The notes under the pieces were generated by a model. It saw only the letters and a list, made by a program, of their open reading frames with translations. It was not told the DNA's origin and searched no databases. Below are positions 6,878 through 9,528 of a DNA stretch of 9,528 bases, one piece after another. The DNA comes from Xanthobacteraceae bacterium (GTDB lineage Bacteria > Pseudomonadota > Alphaproteobacteria > Rhizobiales > Xanthobacteraceae): the NCBI GenBank assembly GCA_030043175.1, contig JASHYD010000863.1, positions 1-9,528 of the forward strand, in the 5' to 3' direction. The translations under genes were made by a program, and so were the position numbers. Each line of letters opens with the position of its first letter. The first letter of the stretch is position 1.

Positions 6878-7531
6878 GTGTCGGATATTTTCACCGAAGT
6901 CGATGAGGAAGTACGCCGGGAACAGCTCAAGAAGCTGTGGGAGCGCTACGGCAACTACGTCGTTGCCGCGTGCATCCTGATGGTCGCCGCGGTGGCGGCT
7001 TGGCGTGGCTACGAGTACTGGCAGCTCCGCCGGGCGGCCGAGAGCGGGGCCGCCTACGATACCGCCGCTCAACTGGCCTCCGAAGGCAAGCACTCCGATG
7101 CCGAGGCGGCTTTTGCCAAACTCGCCGCCGACGGCACGTCAGGTTATCGGGTGCTGGCGCGGCTGCGCGAGGCCGCCGAGATTGCCGAGCGGGACCCCAA
7201 GGCCGCGGTCGCCTCCTATGACAAAATCGCAGGCGAAACGACAGGGCAGCCGCTGATCAGCGAGCTTGCCTCGATTCGCGCCGGATTCTTGCTGGTGGAC
7301 ACAGCAAAGCTCGACGAGATGACCGAGCGCCTTGAGCCGTTGGCCCAGCCCTCAGGCGCGTTCCGACACACCGCGCGGGAATTGCTGGCACTTTCGGCCT
7401 GGCGCAACGGTGATACCGCTGCCGCGCGCCGTTGGACCGACGCGGCCAAGAATGATCCCGAAGCGCCTTCGGGGGTGCGCTCGCGTATGGACGTGCTTGC
7501 TTCTCTGTTGCCCGAACCAGCCAAGCCTTAA
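6878..7531 (+). CDS. YfgM-like membrane-anchored tetratricopeptide-repeat protein
   Basis: A 217-residue protein with a short cytoplasmic N-terminus (SDIFTEVDEEVRREQLKKLW), one membrane helix at about residues 27-45, and a periplasmic helical repeat domain of the TPR_21 type: paired helices such as YDTAAQLASEGKHSDAEAAF and RELLALSAWRNGDTAAARRW, each read as one repeat. This is the architecture of E. coli YfgM, an ancillary partner of the SecYEG translocon and periplasmic chaperones; the exact role in alphaproteobacteria is less clear. The GTG at 6878 is chosen because GGAGAGG precedes it and the conserved family sequence SDIF starts there; upstream in-frame codons look non-coding. It lies 12 bases before the lipoprotein gene and, after that, der, matching the yfgM-bamB-der order of enterobacteria and supporting the YfgM assignment. 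Confidence 0.87.
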   Translation: MSDIFTEVDEEVRREQLKKLWERYGNYVVAACILMVAAVAAWRGYEYWQLRRAAESGAAYDTAAQLASEGKHSDAEAAFAKLAADGTSGYRVLARLREAAEIAERDPKAAVASYDKIAGETTGQPLISELASIRAGFLLVDTAKLDEMTERLEPLAQPSGAFRHTARELLALSAWRNGDTAAARRWTDAAKNDPEAPSGVRSRMDVLASLLPEPAKP

Positions 7532-7543
7532 AAGGAGACGCCG

Positions 7544-8041
7544 ATGCAACGGCTCACGCGACGCCCTGCACGTTTGGCCCTTGCCGTGGTCGTCCTCGCC
7601 GCCGGTCCGGTGCTTGCGGCTTGCGACTCGCTCGATTCATTCGAACTATTCGATAGCAAGAAGAAGCTTGCAGGTGAGCGCAAGGAGGTGTTTCCCGACG
7701 GTGTCCCGGGCGTCACCTCCGGCGTACCGCCCGAACTGGTGAAGGGATATCGCGAGCAGGAGGGCGGAGCCCTTGACCCTGCCAAGGCTGCCGCGGAGGC
7801 TGCCGCCGAACCCGCTGCAAAGCCCAAGAAGCCCAAGGCGGAACCGAAGCCGGTGCCTCAGCGCACAGCCAGTAAGCCTGCGCCAAAGCCGCAGGGGCAG
7901 CAACCTGATCCTTCAGCGGCGCCGACGCGCGTGGCCGCTCCGGAGCCGGCGCAGCAGCCACCGCCCTCCCAGGCCGCACCGTGGCCCGTCGCGCAGCCGC
8001 AGGTTGCGTGGCCAGCATCGCCGGGCACCGCGGCGCGCTGA
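7544..8041 (+). CDS. Small Pro/Ala/Lys-rich lipoprotein in the bamB position
   Basis: A 165-residue predicted lipoprotein. The N-terminus has a basic region (RLTRRPAR), a hydrophobic core and the lipobox LAAC, giving lipidation at Cys27, followed by Asp at +2. In E. coli, Asp at +2 retains lipoproteins in the inner membrane; whether this holds here is unknown. Residues 28-70 form a conserved-looking segment with KKKLAGERKEVFPDG and PGVTSGVPPELVKGY. From about 75 to the end it is low-complexity Ala/Pro/Lys/Gln, probably an extended periplasmic linker. AAGGAG six bases before the ATG is a strong ribosome binding site. It lies between the YfgM-like gene and der, where BamB is often encoded, but has no beta-propeller repeats. 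The KKL-GER motif vaguely recalls the N-terminal stretch of alphaproteobacterial BamB; I cannot tell homology from coincidence. Function unknown. Confidence 0.8.
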   Translation: MQRLTRRPARLALAVVVLAAGPVLAACDSLDSFELFDSKKKLAGERKEVFPDGVPGVTSGVPPELVKGYREQEGGALDPAKAAAEAAAEPAAKPKKPKAEPKPVPQRTASKPAPKPQGQQPDPSAAPTRVAAPEPAQQPPPSQAAPWPVAQPQVAWPASPGTAAR

Positions 8042-8050
8042 GGCACGTCC

Positions 8051-8276
8051 AGGATGGGTTGAGCAAACCCGGCTACGAGCGCATGCGCCCGGCACGTTCC
8101 CCGAAGGCGGACGTTTAAGCCGGGCTTAATGGCTGTGGAGGATTCGCGCCTCGTCGCGCCAATTCCCGGTCCACTGCGCATGCTCTCAATCGCGAATTTG
8201 AACTTGCGGAAAGGCCCGCTCGACCCCTCCCCTGCCGCAAAGCGAGAAGATGGTTTCGCTGGGCGCAACCCATCCT
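8051..8276. repeat. Inverted AGGATGGGTTG motifs bracketing the lipoprotein-der gap
   Basis: AGGATGGGTTG at 8051-8061 is the exact reverse complement of CAACCCATCCT at 8266-8276; similarity continues inward (GAGC against GCGC). The left copy also forms a small hairpin, GGGTT(GAGCA)AACCC at 8056-8070, and near the right copy AGCGA (8241-8245) pairs with TCGCT (8256-8260). Motifs of this kind, with AACCCATCCTAC and AAGCGA-TTCGCT halves, are ones I recall as frequent intergenic repeats in Bradyrhizobium-like genomes. No gene lies between them. The right copy ends 11 bases before the der start. Confidence 0.55.
8087..8129. repeat. Inverted repeats downstream of the lipoprotein gene
   Basis: GCCCGGC (8087-8093) pairs with GCCGGGC (8119-8125), with ACGT blocks at 8094-8097 and 8111-8114 able to extend the stem past a TTAA bulge. 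Overlapping it, TTAAGCC-G-GGCTTAA at 8115-8129 is a near-perfect 15-bp dyad. It could end the upstream transcript in a factor-dependent way or be an operator; no T-run supports an intrinsic terminator. Confidence 0.4.
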
Positions 8277-8287
8277 ACATCCCTGCC

Positions 8288-9528
8288 ATGACCCTTACCG
8301 TTGCGATCGTCGGCCGGCCGAATGTCGGGAAATCGACTTTGTTCAACCGCCTTGCCGGGCGTCGTATCGCGCTGGTGGACGATACGCCCGGCGTCACGCG
8401 CGATCGGCGCGAAGGCGCAGCGCGGCTCGGCGACATGATCTTTACGATCGTCGACATGGCGGGCCTGGAGGAATCTCCGGCGCAAAGCCTCGCGGGCCGC
8501 ATGCGGGCCCAGACCGAGGCTGCAATTGCGGACGCCGATGCAGTGTTGTTCCTCATCGATGCCCGCGCCGGCATTATGCCCGACGACCGCGCGTTTGCGA
8601 ACCTGCTGCGGCGCGCCGGCAAGCCGACAATTCTCGTCGCCAACAAGGCGGAAGGCCGCAACGGGGCGGTTGGCGCTTACGAGGCTTTTGACCTTGGGCT
8701 CGGCGACCCGGTGGCGATCTCGGCCGAGCATGGCGAGGGTCTTGCGGACCTCTACGATGCGCTGCGCGCCGCCGTGCCCGCAATCCTCCCCCCCTTGCAG
8801 GTGCAAGAGTGGGGGGAGCAATCGGGCAGCGAGGAGGCAGGCTTCGGGGATGATGACAAGGACGCGACCGGGTCTGGCAAGCGCCCGGTCTTTGTCCCCG
8901 CGCCAGATAAGCCGATCCGCATCGCCGTGGTGGGCCGGCCGAATGCCGGCAAGTCGACGCTGGTCAACCGCCTTGTCGGCGAAGAGCGCCTGGTCACCGG
9001 TCCGGAGGCCGGCATCACCCGCGACGCCATCGCGGTGCCGCTCGCGTCGCATGGGCGGCACTTCCTGGTCTACGATACCGCCGGGCTGCGCCGGCGATCT
9101 CGGGTCGAGGGCAAGCTTGAGAAACTCTCGGTCGCCGACGCACTTGAAGCGATCCGCTTTGCGGAGGTGGTGATCCTGCTCATCGACGCCACGGTCGCGT
9201 TCGAGGAGCAGGATTTACGCATCGCCGATCTCATCGAGCGCGAAGGCCGCGCGCTCGTCCTCGGCATCAGCAAGTGGGACCTTCAGGAGGCCGCGCCGGG
9301 CGCAATCGCCAAGCTGCACGAGCGGGCCGACCGTCTGCTGACCCAGGTCAAGGGCGTCCCGGTCGTCGCAGTTTCGGGCCTCACGGGCGCCGGGCTCGAC
9401 CGCCTGATGGAGGCCGTCATGGACATCCATGCGCTATGGAACAAGCGCATCCCGACCAACGCGCTCAACCGCTGGCTCGCTGAAGTGCTCGCCGCGCATC
9501 CGCCGCCCGCCGTGTCGGGCCGCCGGCG
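8288..9528 (+). CDS. der: Der (EngA), double-domain ribosome-assembly GTPase, 3' end outside window
   Basis: Der has two tandem GTPase domains and a KH-like domain and acts in 50S ribosomal subunit maturation. 413 codons are visible of an expected 450-490, with no stop before the edge. Domain 1: P-loop GRPNVGKST (9-17), DTPGVTRDR switch I, DMAG (56-59) and NKAEG, the E in place of D being usual in alphaproteobacteria as I recall. A charged linker follows at about 167-205. Domain 2: GRPNAGKST (216-224), GITRDA, DTAG, and SKWD (328-331) where NKWD is expected. The start of the KH-like domain ([19 protein letters not shown]) is present at the end. The ATG at 8288 gives the canonical [11 protein letters not shown] start but has no Shine-Dalgarno sequence; the frame is open upstream to an ATG at 8180, which would add 36 residues without family resemblance. 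It is downstream of the YfgM-like and lipoprotein genes by 246 bp. Confidence 0.96.
   Translation, partial: MTLTVAIVGRPNVGKSTLFNRLAGRRIALVDDTPGVTRDRREGAARLGDMIFTIVDMAGLEESPAQSLAGRMRAQTEAAIADADAVLFLIDARAGIMPDDRAFANLLRRAGKPTILVANKAEGRNGAVGAYEAFDLGLGDPVAISAEHGEGLADLYDALRAAVPAILPPLQVQEWGEQSGSEEAGFGDDDKDATGSGKRPVFVPAPDKPIRIAVVGRPNAGKSTLVNRLVGEERLVTGPEAGITRDAIAVPLASHGRHFLVYDTAGLRRRSRVEGKLEKLSVADALEAIRFAEVVILLIDATVAFEEQDLRIADLIEREGRALVLGISKWDLQEAAPGAIAKLHERADRLLTQVKGVPVVAVSGLTGAGLDRLMEAVMDIHALWNKRIPTNALNRWLAEVLAAHPPPAVSGRR
8786..8818. repeat. Palindromic element inside the der linker codons
   Basis: CTCCCCCC (8786-8793) pairs with GGGGGGAG (8811-8818), and CTTGCA (8794-8799) pairs with TGCAAG (8802-8807), leaving a two-base centre and a 3-base bulge (8808-8810): 14 paired positions in 33 bases. 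It falls in frame in the charged linker between the two GTPase domains, encoding roughly residues 167-177 ([11 protein letters not shown]). It resembles the palindrome at 6801-6830 in its C/T arm and GCA core. Confidence 0.65.

Noticed and set aside
8186..9061. 291-codon minus-strand open frame opposite der
   Set aside because: It is antisense to the two GTPase domains of Der and shows no recognisable family features.

Overview
The window is high-GC DNA from an alphaproteobacterium, most likely a member of the Rhizobiales/Hyphomicrobiales (Bradyrhizobium, Xanthobacteraceae or Pseudolabrys type). The evidence is codon use, the protein sequences (alphaproteobacterial Der with a GRPNAGKST second P-loop, PanB, NnrU), an orphan Bug/TctC-type solute-binding protein, and GC-rich intergenic palindromes. 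The placement rests on sequence style and recalled protein families, not on a search.

Layout. (1) 1-3126, plus strand: the amino-sugar pair glmU (5' end cut by the window) and glmS, which supply UDP-GlcNAc for peptidoglycan and LPS. glmS looks complete. glmU keeps its whole uridyltransferase domain but stops early in the left-handed beta-helix, so the acetyltransferase active site is missing; about 290 bp of non-coding, hairpin-containing DNA follows before glmS. (2) 3207-4967, minus strand: a Bug/TctC periplasmic binding protein with a 15-bp tandem repeat in its signal-peptide codons, then an acidic protein of unknown function. (3) 5164-6622, plus strand: an NnrU-family membrane protein and panB (pantothenate/CoA synthesis), one base apart. 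(4) 6878-9528, plus strand: a YfgM-like membrane-anchored TPR protein, a small Pro/Ala/Lys-rich lipoprotein, and der (ribosome-assembly GTPase, cut by the window end). This resembles the enterobacterial yfgM-bamB-der order, with the small lipoprotein in the bamB position.

Most of the window is housekeeping, and I see no clear new multi-gene system. No tRNA, rRNA, CRISPR array, transposase or integrase was found. The points that deserve a second look are the glmU truncation, a palindromic repeat that lies in frame inside the Der inter-domain linker and resembles another in the TPR-gene leader, the lipoprotein in the bamB slot, the tandem repeat in the Bug signal peptide, and an inverted repeat in the glmS leader.
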